A stretch of 10,094 nucleotides of DNA from Planctomycetaceae bacterium (GTDB lineage: Bacteria; Planctomycetota; Planctomycetia; Pirellulales; Thermoguttaceae): contig JAIRYX010000403.1 of assembly GCA_031267635.1 (NCBI GenBank), positions 1 to 10,094 of the forward strand, in the 5' to 3' direction. The notes under the pieces are model-generated. The model made no database searches. It was not told the origin of the DNA and saw nothing but the letters and a program-made list of their open reading frames with translations. Shown here in pieces: positions 1 to 7,252 of the stretch; positions within the stretch are counted from its first letter, which is position 1; every line of letters starts with the position of its first letter. Position numbers and translations under genes: made by a program.

Positions 1-120
1 ATCGCTCGAGAAATTTTTTTCATCTCTTGAGAGATAGATTTTATCTCTCGAGAGATTTTTTGTTATCTCTTGAGAGATAGGTTTCATCTCTTGAGAGATT
101 TTTTTTATCTCTCGAGAGAT
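1..120. repeat. Tandem array of 14-bp palindromes, period 21-22 bp
   Basis: Five intact copies of the palindrome ATCTCTYGAGAGAT start at 22, 43, 65, 86 and 107, and a degenerate copy (ATCGCTCGAGAAAT) starts at 1. Start-to-start distances are 21, 21, 22, 21 and 21. The 7-8 bp spacers are T-rich. Only the central Y varies (TTGA or TCGA), so each copy stays almost perfectly self-complementary. The array begins at the window edge, so its true length is unknown. A 21-bp step is close to two helical turns, so all palindromes would face the same side of DNA. This would suit a cooperative DNA-binding protein, but it could equally be a simple replication-slippage array. No coding role is visible. Confidence 0.9.
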
Positions 121-157
121 TTTTTCCATTTTGGGGACAATTTTCAATAAATATGGG

Positions 158-300
158 CATCAAAATTTTGTTTTTGATGATTATTCAAAGGGCTACAAGG
201 AACAAATAGGGACTCTTGGGGACTCTTTTAGAAATTTCCTTCTGTCCCAAAAAATTTCTAGTGTCCCTGACGTCCCACTTGTCTTTGATGTCCCTTTTTT
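158..300 (+). other. Possible structured RNA or terminator: hairpin plus long nested fold ending in T run
   Basis: A hairpin pairs 158-165 with 172-179 (CATCAAAA/TTTTGATG). Downstream, five helices nest in correct order: 187-192 with 292-297 (AAAGGG/CCCTTT), 195-199 with 278-282 (ACAAG/CTTGT), 209-213 with 272-276 and 219-223 with 263-267 (both GGGAC/GTCCC), and 229-237 with 252-260 (TAGAAATTT/AAATTTCTA). That is 30 pairs in about 111 nt. The right side runs into T-rich sequence (295-300), as in an intrinsic terminator on the + strand. A 61-codon ORF (131-316) overlaps but lacks a convincing ribosome binding site and resembles no family I know. The fold was found by eye and no energy was computed. 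It may be a small RNA, a terminator for an upstream gene outside the window, or a decayed inverted repeat. Confidence 0.4.
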
Positions 301-308
301 GATGAATG

Positions 309-484
309 AAAAATAAGAGAATGGCGCATAGTTGGTGCAATTCGGGCTACTCATGGAAACTTGATAAATAAGGGCGGCAATAGTAAAATCTTTCGGATAC
401 CCAGTCAATGGAGATTATCGTCATATAAGATTGTTACCCGATTGCCGTGCGGAGTTCTTTGGGTTGGGCAACTGAATCGTTACA
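309..484 (+). repeat. Dispersed repeat, copy A
   Basis: This stretch aligns over its whole length with 7967-8140 (copy C), about 175 bp each. Best blocks: both start AAAAATAAG; 345-388 matches 8006-8048 (GGCTACT, then CTTGAT.AATAAGGGCGGC, then ATAGTAAA); both end in TTGGGC.ACTGAAT.GTTAC. The 17-mer TTGGGCAACTGAATCGT at 464-480 recurs exactly, inverted, at 9916-9932 in copy D. The right end contains a subterminal near-inverted repeat (GTTACCC at 433-439 against GGGCAAC at 466-472). It lies directly upstream of the isomerase gene, so that gene's leader and perhaps promoter sit in or beside the repeat. No left terminal repeat was found for this copy. Confidence 0.75.
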
Positions 485-511
485 GAATAGAAAGTCCGTA
501 AGGGAATAAAA

Positions 512-1327
512 ATGAAATATGCTATGTGCAACGAGTTGTACGAAAGATGGTCTTTCGGACATGTTTGCGATTTTTTGGCGGAAAACGGTTACGGCGGCGT
601 GGAAATCGCTCCGTTTACGTTTGCCGACGATGTTCGGAATTTGGAAAGAAAACGCCGCGATGTGCTGCGGCAGGAAGCGGAACGTGCCGGAATACAAATC
701 ACCGGACTGCATTGGCTTCTCGCCAAAACGGATGGCTTTTATCTGACCTCGCCCGACGCGGCTGTCCGCAAAAACACGGCGGATTATTTTGCCGCAACCA
801 TTGACTTGTGCGCCGATCTCGGCGGTTCGTACATGGTACTCGGCTCTCCGAAACAGCGAAACCTTCTACCGGGCGTGACTCGCGAACAAGCGTCGGAATA
901 TGCCTGCGATGTTTTGAGACGGCTGATTCCGCAACTTGAACAAAATAAAATCGTGCTGACACTTGAGCCGCTCGCTCCGACCGAAACCGATTTTTTGACC
1001 ACCGCGGCGGAAACAGCGGAACTTTTACAAAAAATCGACGCGCCGCAACAAATCGCGTTGCATCTTGACTGTAAAGCGATGGCTTCAGAATCGGCACCGA
1101 TTCCCGATTTAATCCGAAAGTACCGCGCGGAAATGAAAACGTTCCATGCTAACGATCCGAACTTACAAGGACCGGGATTTGGTCGTTTAGATTTCGTCCC
1201 AATCATGTCCGCCTTGCGAGAAATTCAATTTAACGGCTGGGTTTCCGTAGAAGTCTTCGACTATTCGCCGACTCCAGAACGTTTGACAATTGAGAGCATC
1301 AGTTATCTTAAAGAATGCGGCGGGTGA
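512..1327 (+). CDS. Sugar phosphate isomerase/epimerase family protein (xylose isomerase-like TIM barrel)
   Basis: The 271-residue protein has the usual length of the AP_endonuc_2 / xylose-isomerase-like TIM-barrel family, whose members isomerise or epimerise sugars and related keto compounds with a divalent metal. The expected metal-site pattern is visible: E152 in LTLEPL, D186 in LHLDCK, H212 in FHANDPN and E247 in VSVEVFDY. H67 (GLHWLL) and E31 (GGVEIAP) are other typical active-site positions. The motif FHANDPNLQGPGFGRLDF is characteristic of the D-tagatose 3-epimerase / hydroxypyruvate isomerase-like branch. No signal peptide is seen, so it is probably cytoplasmic. The start at 512 is preceded by AAGGGA (500-505) at 6-nt spacing, a fair ribosome binding site. 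The substrate cannot be told from sequence, and the neighbours give no pathway clue. The next gene is 209 bp away and appears to have its own promoter. Confidence 0.9.
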   Translation: MKYAMCNELYERWSFGHVCDFLAENGYGGVEIAPFTFADDVRNLERKRRDVLRQEAERAGIQITGLHWLLAKTDGFYLTSPDAAVRKNTADYFAATIDLCADLGGSYMVLGSPKQRNLLPGVTREQASEYACDVLRRLIPQLEQNKIVLTLEPLAPTETDFLTTAAETAELLQKIDAPQQIALHLDCKAMASESAPIPDLIRKYRAEMKTFHANDPNLQGPGFGRLDFVPIMSALREIQFNGWVSVEVFDYSPTPERLTIESISYLKECGG

Positions 1328-1485
1328 AAATTCATGAGTCGGCAAATTGGATTCAAAAGCATTACAAACAACGGGGACTTGAGACTTGCCGCTTACTAAT
1401 TGATTCATTGGAAAATTCGGAAAATAGCGAGAACGGCGACAACAAAATAATTTCGCATCGCCTCTCTACCATAAAACCACACGAT

Positions 1486-1494
1486 TGATATAAT
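1486..1494 (+). promoter_or_regulatory. Extended -10 promoter upstream of pheT
   Basis: The sequence TGATATAAT gives a consensus -10 hexamer (TATAAT, 1489-1494) with the TGn extension at 1486-1488. No good -35 hexamer lies 16-18 bp upstream, which is tolerated by extended -10 promoters. Transcription would begin near 1501, leaving a leader of about 36 nt before the pheT start. The intergenic stretch 1328-1536 shows nothing else I can interpret. Confidence 0.55.
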
Positions 1495-1536
1495 GCTCTA
1501 GTAAATTTTCTTAAAACTTAAACTTATCAAATCATC

Positions 1537-3963
1537 ATGTATATCTCACTCGATTGGATCTCGGACTTTGTTGACATTTATGGGCTGGAAGCGAAAGAAA
1601 TTGCCAACCGGTTGACGCTTGCTACCGCCGAAGTGGAAGGCGTGGAAGTGTTGCGTCGGTTTGTGGAAGGCGTGGTGGTCGGCGAGGTAACGTTGGCGGA
1701 AACAATCGCGACGGACGTTCACTGTAAAACGTTGACATTTTGTACGGTCGATTGCGGCGCGAAAAAATATACTACCGTTTGCAGCGCGCCCAATGCGCGG
1801 GTTGGATTGAAAGCTCCGTTCGCTCCGGCGGGAACGAAGCTGGCGCATAATGTCGTCATTCAGCAATCGGAAATGGCGGGGAAACCGTCGCAAGGGATTC
1901 TTTGCAGCGCCAGCGAACTCGGTATGAGTCCGTGGCACGAGATTGTTTTTGAATGTCCGTCTTCGACCGAAAACGGCACGCCGTTTTCCGAGCTTGTTCC
2001 GCCGACAGATACTTTAATTGAAATTGATAACAAAAGTCTGACGCATCGCCCCGATCTTTGGGGGCATTACGGTTTCGCACGGGAATTTTCCGCCGTCTTT
2101 CATCGTCCGCTCAAACCGTATCCGCAGCATGATTTGCCGCAGTACGATAAACTTCCGGCGTTTCCGATTACGTTGGAAGATCAGGAAAATTGCCCGTGTT
2201 ATACCGCGATAGCGTTCAAACTTTCGCAGGGAACCGTGCCGTCGCCGATTATTATGCAACGTCGGTTGCACGCCCTCGGTCAGCGGACTTACAATCTTCT
2301 CGTGGACGTCACGAACTATGTCAATCACGAACTTGGTCAGCCGACTCATGCGTTTGACGGCGATCTTATTCAAGGAATCCGCGTCGCGCAAATGGGAAAG
2401 AACGCAAAATTTAAGACGCTCGACGGTCAGACTCGCGATTTGCTTGCGGAAGATTTGCTGATTTGGGACACGGAAAAACCGATCGCTTTGGCGGGAATTA
2501 TGGGCGGCTTGGCAACCGAAGTCACCGCGAAAACGAACACCGTACTATTGGAAAGCGCGAGTTTCAAGTCGGGGCGAATCCGTCGCACGGCGTCGCGGTT
2601 GGATTTGCGGACAGACGCTTCGCAGCGTTATGAAAAAAGTCAGCCGCCCGCCAATGTCAAAGTCGGAACGTCGCGGATTCTTGATTTAATTGAGCGGTCG
2701 GGAGCTGCGTTTGAAGTCATCAGCCGATTCACGGTCGCCGGAAATCTGCACGACAACCGGCGCACCGTAACGCTCGCGCCGGAACGTCTTGAGCAACTTG
2801 CCGGAATCCGTCTGCCGCGCGAAACGATTCTCGAAATTCTCACATCGCTCGGATTCCGTGCAAAATATGAAAACGACGGAACGCTCACGGCGGACGTGCC
2901 GCCGCATCGAAGCGAGAAAGATATTTCTATCGCACCTGATATTATTGAGGAAATTTTGCGAGTTTACGGCTACGACAACATTCCGCCGATTATGCCGGAA
3001 TCGCTGTTGCGTCCGCTGCATGTGGAAGAATATCTTGAATTGGAAATGCGGGCAAAGAAACTTCTTGCCGGAGCGCATCGGTTTCACGAAGTGCATAATT
3101 ACGGCTGGTTGAACGATCAATGGCTTGAAAAAATCGGATTTGATCCGGGCGAAACGTTGACGCTGCGGAATCCCGCCGACCAATCGTGCAGTCGGTTGCG
3201 GACGACGCTGATTCCAAATCTGTTGACGCTTGTACCGCGAAACCGCACGCATCGGGACGCTTTTCGTTTGTTCGAGTTGGGTAACGCTTATCTTCCAAAC
3301 GGCAATAATAAAATTGAGCGAAAAATGCTTTCCGGCGTGAGTTATCAACAAGCCACCACGCCGCCGCTTGAGGAACATTACCGCGAAATCAAGGGAGCGA
3401 TTGAAGACGTCAGCGTAGTTTTCGCCGACATTCCGCTCCGTTTTGCTATCAAGGAAAACGCACACGCTGTAAAGACAGGCGGTACGTCTCAACCGCCTTG
3501 GCAGGCGGCGGATCACTGGGCGGAGATTTTGCAAGAGGAAAATATTGTCGGCGCAATGGGAGTGATCCCGAAACAACTTCGTGAAATCATTGTGCCGGAA
3601 GGCGGGCAGATTGTTTGGTTTGAAATCGATCTTGGAAAGTTCAAAGGAAATTTATATCCCGCTCCGAAATACGCGGAGCTCCCGCGCTTTCCCGGCTCGT
3701 GGCAGGATTTTTCGATGGTTTGGAGTATCGACGCCGGCTTTGCGGAGCTCGAAAACCGACTTGACCAATTCGCACATCCGCTTTTGCAAAAACGCGAGTT
3801 TCTCGTTTCTTATAAAGGTAAAGGACTTGAAAAAGGAATGGCGAGCTATTCATTCCGCTTTTTAATCGGTGCGGATGACCACACGCTTTCCGGCGAAGAG
3901 ATTGAAGCGTTTCACTCAGCAATGCTCGAACATTTGAAACGGAATGAGATTGCGTTAAGGTAA
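1537..3963 (+). CDS. pheT: Phenylalanine--tRNA ligase beta subunit
   Basis: This is the beta chain of the alpha2-beta2 phenylalanyl-tRNA synthetase, which charges tRNA-Phe in the cytoplasm. At 808 residues it is a full-length bacterial PheT (E. coli about 795). Domains in order: N-terminal start typical of PheT (MYISLDWISDFVD), tRNA-binding OB fold (about 42-150), B3/B4 editing region (about 215-385, with TYNLLVDVTNYV, GQPTHAFD and LAGIMGG), B5 domain (about 408-485, with PPHRSEKDI and IIEEILRVYGYDNIP), core catalytic-like domain (about 490-700), and FDX-ACB anticodon-binding domain (about 713-808). No Shine-Dalgarno sequence precedes the ATG, but the canonical N-terminus supports it. The alpha-subunit gene pheS is not next to it, and the upstream neighbour is unrelated. 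No frameshift or missing domain is apparent. Confidence 0.98.
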   Translation: MYISLDWISDFVDIYGLEAKEIANRLTLATAEVEGVEVLRRFVEGVVVGEVTLAETIATDVHCKTLTFCTVDCGAKKYTTVCSAPNARVGLKAPFAPAGTKLAHNVVIQQSEMAGKPSQGILCSASELGMSPWHEIVFECPSSTENGTPFSELVPPTDTLIEIDNKSLTHRPDLWGHYGFAREFSAVFHRPLKPYPQHDLPQYDKLPAFPITLEDQENCPCYTAIAFKLSQGTVPSPIIMQRRLHALGQRTYNLLVDVTNYVNHELGQPTHAFDGDLIQGIRVAQMGKNAKFKTLDGQTRDLLAEDLLIWDTEKPIALAGIMGGLATEVTAKTNTVLLESASFKSGRIRRTASRLDLRTDASQRYEKSQPPANVKVGTSRILDLIERSGAAFEVISRFTVAGNLHDNRRTVTLAPERLEQLAGIRLPRETILEILTSLGFRAKYENDGTLTADVPPHRSEKDISIAPDIIEEILRVYGYDNIPPIMPESLLRPLHVEEYLELEMRAKKLLAGAHRFHEVHNYGWLNDQWLEKIGFDPGETLTLRNPADQSCSRLRTTLIPNLLTLVPRNRTHRDAFRLFELGNAYLPNGNNKIERKMLSGVSYQQATTPPLEEHYREIKGAIEDVSVVFADIPLRFAIKENAHAVKTGGTSQPPWQAADHWAEILQEENIVGAMGVIPKQLREIIVPEGGQIVWFEIDLGKFKGNLYPAPKYAELPRFPGSWQDFSMVWSIDAGFAELENRLDQFAHPLLQKREFLVSYKGKGLEKGMASYSFRFLIGADDHTLSGEEIEAFHSAMLEHLKRNEIALR

Positions 3964-3981
3964 AAGCGTTGCGATGCTCTT

Positions 3982-4019
3982 AAAATTTTTCGTAACCGTT
4001 CGCGATAAAATTTTTTTTT
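3982..4019 (+). terminator. pheT: Likely intrinsic terminator after pheT
   Basis: Bases 3982-3992 pair with 4003-4014, with a single bulged T at 4006, giving an 11-bp AT-rich stem capped by CG pairs and a 10-nt loop. The stem leads into a T run to 4019. It starts 18 bp after the pheT stop. The weak AT stem lowers confidence. The core TTTTTCGTAACCGT (3986-3999) recurs at 7356-7369. Confidence 0.45.
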
Positions 4020-4093
4020 GTACAAATTTTGGGAAGCCGGAAGCCAAAATATTGACTTCAATAACACAAATATCGAAATCAATAACCGAATTT

Positions 4094-4369
4094 GGGAGTT
4101 CCCAAAAAGTCTCGCGGTCTTTACCGAGCGGCTCGCGGTCTTTACGGAGCGGCTCACGGTCTTTACGGAGCGGCTCACGGTCTTTACGGAGCGGCTCCCG
4201 GTCTTTACGGAGCGGCTCACGGTCTTTACGGAGCGGCTCACGGTCTTTACGGAGCGGCTCCCGGTCTTTACGGAGCGGCTCACGGTCTTTACGGAACGGC
4301 TCACGGTCTTTACGGAGCGGCTCGCGGTCTTTACCAAACATCTCCGGGAGTTCCCGAAATGCTTTCGGG
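4094..4369. repeat. 21-bp tandem repeat array (minisatellite) with flanking near-palindromes
   Basis: Ten full units and one partial unit of exactly 21 bp run from about 4115 to 4334. The unit is CGGTCTTTACGGAGCGGCTC plus one variable base (A, C or G). Only a few other substitutions occur, such as CCGAG in unit 1 and GGAAC in unit 9, and there is no length change. Both flanks carry GGGAGTTCCC (4094-4103 and 4346-4355), exactly 252 bp (12 x 21) apart, so they are in phase with the array. A 7-bp hairpin, CCCGAAA/TTTCGGG, follows at 4353-4369. Since 21 is a multiple of 3 and the unit has no stop in several frames, long low-complexity ORFs appear on both strands (heptads such as KDREPLR or SRSLRSG). 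None has a convincing start or ribosome binding site, so I treat this as non-coding. Confidence 0.92.
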
Positions 4370-4561
4370 ATGTTCCTTAAACCCTTATCAATAAACAACT
4401 TCGCAGAGAGGAAAGAAAAAAGTCAATGATTTCCACGCTTGATTGACTACCGGAAAAACGCGAACGCTACCCAAGTAACTGGTCAGAGCGGTCGGCGGTC
4501 GCGTTCCTCTCTCTTTAGCGAAAAAATGTCGTGAACGGGTACGAAATCTGAATGGGGAACA
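4370..4561. other. Intergenic leader upstream of the fusion gene
   Basis: The 192 bp between the array and the next gene contain one long-range inverted repeat, AGAGAGGAA (4405-4413) with TTCCTCTCT (4504-4512), which could bring a leader RNA into a large loop. No convincing promoter, tRNA or known riboswitch motif was recognised. Confidence 0.35.
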
Positions 4562-5860
4562 ATGATTGTTTTTATGGTTTCTATGTTGCAAAATGAACTC
4601 TTGATACAAAACGTGATTCATCCGTCGCCGCTTCAATTGACGATTGCCGTCGCCGGCGGCGGGAGCGGCGCGATTAGCGAATTGCTCGCTGTGGCGGGAG
4701 CGTCGCGAACGATACTTGAGGCAATTATTCCTTATAGTGAAACGTCGCTTATAGAATTTCTTTCTCATAAGCCGGAACAATTTTGCTCGGAAAAAACAGC
4801 ACGCCAAATGGCGATGACGGCGTTTTTGCGGACAAAAAAACTATCGCAGAAATTCGATGCATCGCGCGATTTTGAATCAATATCTCATCTCATTGGAATC
4901 GGCTGCACGTGTTCGTTGGCAAGCGACCGTCCGAAACACGGAGACCATCGTTTGCATCTAGCGGTTCAATCGTTTTGTCAAACGCTTGTTACGTCGGTCA
5001 TTTTTCAAAAAGGAACACGTTCGCGACGAGAAGAAGAGCAACTCGCCGCCGATTTATTGATAGTAACAATCGCCGTTTTTGCCGAACAATCTTATTCAGA
5101 AAATCATACGGCGTCTTCCGATGTGTTGTCAAAAGAGCTTCAAAAATTATTACGCAATGATGAAAAGGTTCAAATACGCAGCGTTGTTGCTCCGAAAATA
5201 GAACAAGAAATTCTATTCGGCAACAACATTGGCGCTTCGTTTATGCCAAATGAGACGCCGCGAAACTTGAGCGATTCCTTCGCAGAAAATATTCAATACG
5301 AAAAAGAGCCGCCGTATTTTTTATTTCCCGGTTCATTTGCCCCGTTTCATCGCGGACATCGCCGAATGATTGAAATTGTCTATGAGAAATTCGGACGAGA
5401 TACGCAAATCGCTCTGGAAATCGCAGTACGAAACGTTGATAAACCATCCATCGATTATATTGATATTCAAGACCGGCTTACTTCCATCGCTCAAACGTTG
5501 CCGAGTGAAAAGATTCCTGTTTGGTTGACGCAGTTGCCGCGATTTACGAATAAAGCGGAAATTTTTCACGGCGCAACATTTCTTGTCGGCACGGATACGC
5601 TGAAACGAATTGCCTTGCCGAATTATTACGGCGGCAGCGTTTCGGCGCGTAATAAAGCGATTGATCTCCTTACCGAAAAACAATGCCGTTTTCTCTGTTT
5701 TGCTCGAAAAAATGACAACGGCAATATCGAAACGGCAGAAGCATTGGAATTACCGGAAGCATTGCGACATATTGTTATCGGCATTTCGCCCCATGAGTTT
5801 TGCGATGATATTTCCTCAACGCAACTGCGCAGGTTGAATGCCGCAAAAATTTCTACCTAA
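4562..5860 (+). CDS. CinA C-terminal-like domain fused to an NMN/NaMN adenylyltransferase-like domain
   Basis: The protein (432 residues) has two parts. Residues about 18-180 resemble a diverged CinA C-terminal (NMN amidohydrolase-like) fold: TIAVAGGGSGAISELL, then an SRTILEAIIPYSE segment, then IGIGCTCSLASDRPKHGDHR. Residues about 250-425 are a HIGH-superfamily nucleotidyltransferase with the phosphate-binding motif FPGSFAPFHRGH (HRGH 263-266), LVGTD (341-345) and the ISSTQLR motif (417-423) found in NadD/CoaD-type enzymes. The likely role is in pyridine-nucleotide recycling, joining NMN deamidation and mononucleotide adenylylation, in the cytoplasm. This is inferred from the domains. I recall the same arrangement in planctomycetes and plants. 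The start is uncertain: ATG 4562 follows GGGGA (4554-4557/8) very closely, and the third Met (4583, MLQNELLIQ) fits the domain start better. No promoter is evident. Confidence 0.85.
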   Translation: MIVFMVSMLQNELLIQNVIHPSPLQLTIAVAGGGSGAISELLAVAGASRTILEAIIPYSETSLIEFLSHKPEQFCSEKTARQMAMTAFLRTKKLSQKFDASRDFESISHLIGIGCTCSLASDRPKHGDHRLHLAVQSFCQTLVTSVIFQKGTRSRREEEQLAADLLIVTIAVFAEQSYSENHTASSDVLSKELQKLLRNDEKVQIRSVVAPKIEQEILFGNNIGASFMPNETPRNLSDSFAENIQYEKEPPYFLFPGSFAPFHRGHRRMIEIVYEKFGRDTQIALEIAVRNVDKPSIDYIDIQDRLTSIAQTLPSEKIPVWLTQLPRFTNKAEIFHGATFLVGTDTLKRIALPNYYGGSVSARNKAIDLLTEKQCRFLCFARKNDNGNIETAEALELPEALRHIVIGISPHEFCDDISSTQLRRLNAAKIST

Positions 5861-5892
5861 TCTTCTCGGAATATTTCTCTAGCGTTTACAAT

Positions 5893-5973
5893 CTCATGAC
5901 TTCATTAAATTAGATTCGAGCAAAAGAAATACGAATCCATGAGCAACCCAATCAACGAGGTCATGAGTTTTTT
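5893..5973 (+). terminator. Two-tier hairpin with T6 tail after the fusion gene
   Basis: CTCATGAC (5893-5900) pairs with GTCATGAG (5960-5967), and within that loop GATTCG (5913-5918) pairs with CGAATC (5932-5937). Six T residues follow directly at 5968-5973. It begins 33 bp after the stop codon. This could be a terminator or the 3' end of a small RNA. Confidence 0.45.
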
Positions 5974-5980
5974 AACTTGA

Positions 5981-6011
5981 TTTCGCCATATCAAACGGCG
6001 AAAAATTTTTT
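5981..6011 (+). terminator. Second hairpin with T run between convergent genes
   Basis: TTTCGCC (5981-5987) pairs with GGCGAAA (5997-6003) around a 9-nt loop, followed after AA by TTTTTT (6006-6011). It looks like a + strand intrinsic terminator. On the - strand no T run follows the same stem, so it does not clearly end the converging gene. Confidence 0.55.
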
Positions 6012-6019
6012 ATTGAGCG

Positions 6020-7252
6020 TTAGTTATTGGCATTGTCTCGACCTTGCCTTTGTTGTCCGGCTTGTTGTTGGACGCGACGTTGCAGCGGCGTAATATCAAT
6101 GACCGACATGGTGTGCGGTGCGTCGAATTTCACGTTTTTCAGTCCGGGAAAAGTGTAATCGAAATTGGCGATAATCATTTTGCCGTCTAAAATCACACAT
6201 TCACACGGTTGATCCAACAAGCCGTCCGTGCCGTCTGTGTCGTCATTGCTCCAAAGCACTCCGCTACGGACTTGCGTTTGCGTTCCCTGAAGTGGAGTTA
6301 TCCAACGAATCGCGTTTTCTTTTGAATCATTGATGAAAATCCGTTTCGAGATCGGATCAAAGAAAATGCCGTCGCAACATTGATAACGCTCGTCGTCCAG
6401 AATTTTAACGCATTTCACCGAATCATCCGCGTCCACCGTCACCGCATACATCACGCCGTCGCCGAAATTGCCGAAATAAATCACGCCGTTGTTATCGACC
6501 GTCATGCCGTCCGCGCCGGTTGAGTCTTCGCGTCCGATTTTTTTGACCGCTTCTTTGACGACAAGATGTTTGTCTTGACCGTTCGGAAGAACTTTAAGCG
6601 GTTCGGTTTGTTTGAGAATTTCATCTCCTTTGAACCGCCAGAGACCGCCGATTCCGAAATAACCGTCCAAATCAAGACACGAATCTGTAACCCAAAGTTC
6701 GTTGTTGTGCCACAAAATCGCGTTGGCAAGTTTTAGCCCAACCACTACCGGCGTAACATTTCCGGTCGGTTTGCCGTCTTTCATTTCCACTTTCAAAATC
6801 CGCGACTTGTGGTCTTTGTTGTAAAAATACTGATTGTCGCAAACATAAAGATTACCGTCCGGTCCGAAATCCAGCCCCATTGCGCCGGTTTGTCCGGTTT
6901 CTTCGAGCGGCGGGTATTCCAGCAATTTTTCAAACTTGCCGTCTTTATCGAAAACGTTCAATGTTGCCGGGAAATCTTTTTTCTTACCGCCTGCCGCCGG
7001 ACCGTTGAAATTCGGATTGTTCATATAGATTTTTCCGGTCTTTTCGTCAACGGTCAGACCGTCCGGGTTGTGACACCATTCCGGCAATTCGGCGAACAGT
7101 TTCGGTTTAAACTGCTCGCGGTTTCGCTGACCCGCATTTTGCCCCGCGTTCTGACGAGCGCGTTGACGACGCGGCTGGTCTTGCGCCGAAACTGACATTG
7201 CCGCCGTCGCCAAAATCGTAACCATAACGATTGTGAGTGTTCGTTTTTTCAT
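6020..7252 (-). CDS. Secreted SMP-30/gluconolactonase-like beta-propeller protein
   Basis: I place the start at 7252, not at the longer in-frame start at 7300. The ATG at 7252 is preceded by AAAGGA at 8-nt spacing and opens a clear Sec signal peptide (MKKRTLTIVMVTILATAAMSVSA, given here as residues 1-23, cleavage near 23/24). The mature protein has repeated propeller strands with PDGLTVDEKTGKIY (63-76), GLDFGPDGNLYVCDN (126-140), TGADGMTVDNNGVIYFG (245-261) and CDGIFFDPISKRIFIND (293-309). These are typical of the SMP-30/gluconolactonase/LRE-like six-bladed fold. Candidate metal-site residues by analogy are E55 or E58, N177 and D248. Both ends are low-complexity and rich in Q, R and N (27-47 and 390-410). 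It is probably exported to the periplasm. The substrate, and whether it is an enzyme or a binding protein, are unknown. Confidence 0.85.
   Translation of the reverse strand: MKKRTLTIVMVTILATAAMSVSAQDQPRRQRARQNAGQNAGQRNREQFKPKLFAELPEWCHNPDGLTVDEKTGKIYMNNPNFNGPAAGGKKKDFPATLNVFDKDGKFEKLLEYPPLEETGQTGAMGLDFGPDGNLYVCDNQYFYNKDHKSRILKVEMKDGKPTGNVTPVVVGLKLANAILWHNNELWVTDSCLDLDGYFGIGGLWRFKGDEILKQTEPLKVLPNGQDKHLVVKEAVKKIGREDSTGADGMTVDNNGVIYFGNFGDGVMYAVTVDADDSVKCVKILDDERYQCCDGIFFDPISKRIFINDSKENAIRWITPLQGTQTQVRSGVLWSNDDTDGTDGLLDQPCECVILDGKMIIANFDYTFPGLKNVKFDAPHTMSVIDITPLQRRVQQQAGQQRQGRDNANN

Noticed and set aside
131..316. 61-codon ORF on the + strand
   Set aside because: There is no clear ribosome binding site or recognisable family. 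It coincides with the nested inverted repeats, whose repeated GTCCC explains the VPDVP-like residues.
2686..3576. 296-codon ORF on the - strand inside pheT
   Set aside because: It is antisense to a well-supported gene, arginine-rich and without recognisable motifs, as expected for a shadow frame.
4111..4334. CRISPR array
   Set aside because: The units are contiguous 21-bp repeats with no unique spacers, and no cas gene is nearby.
3912..4429. Long ORFs on both strands over the 21-bp array (heptads such as KDREPLR, SRSLRSG, LTVFTER)
   Set aside because: They arise because a 21-bp unit without stops stays open in every such frame. None has a convincing start, ribosome binding site or non-repetitive domain, and two overlap the pheT 3' end.
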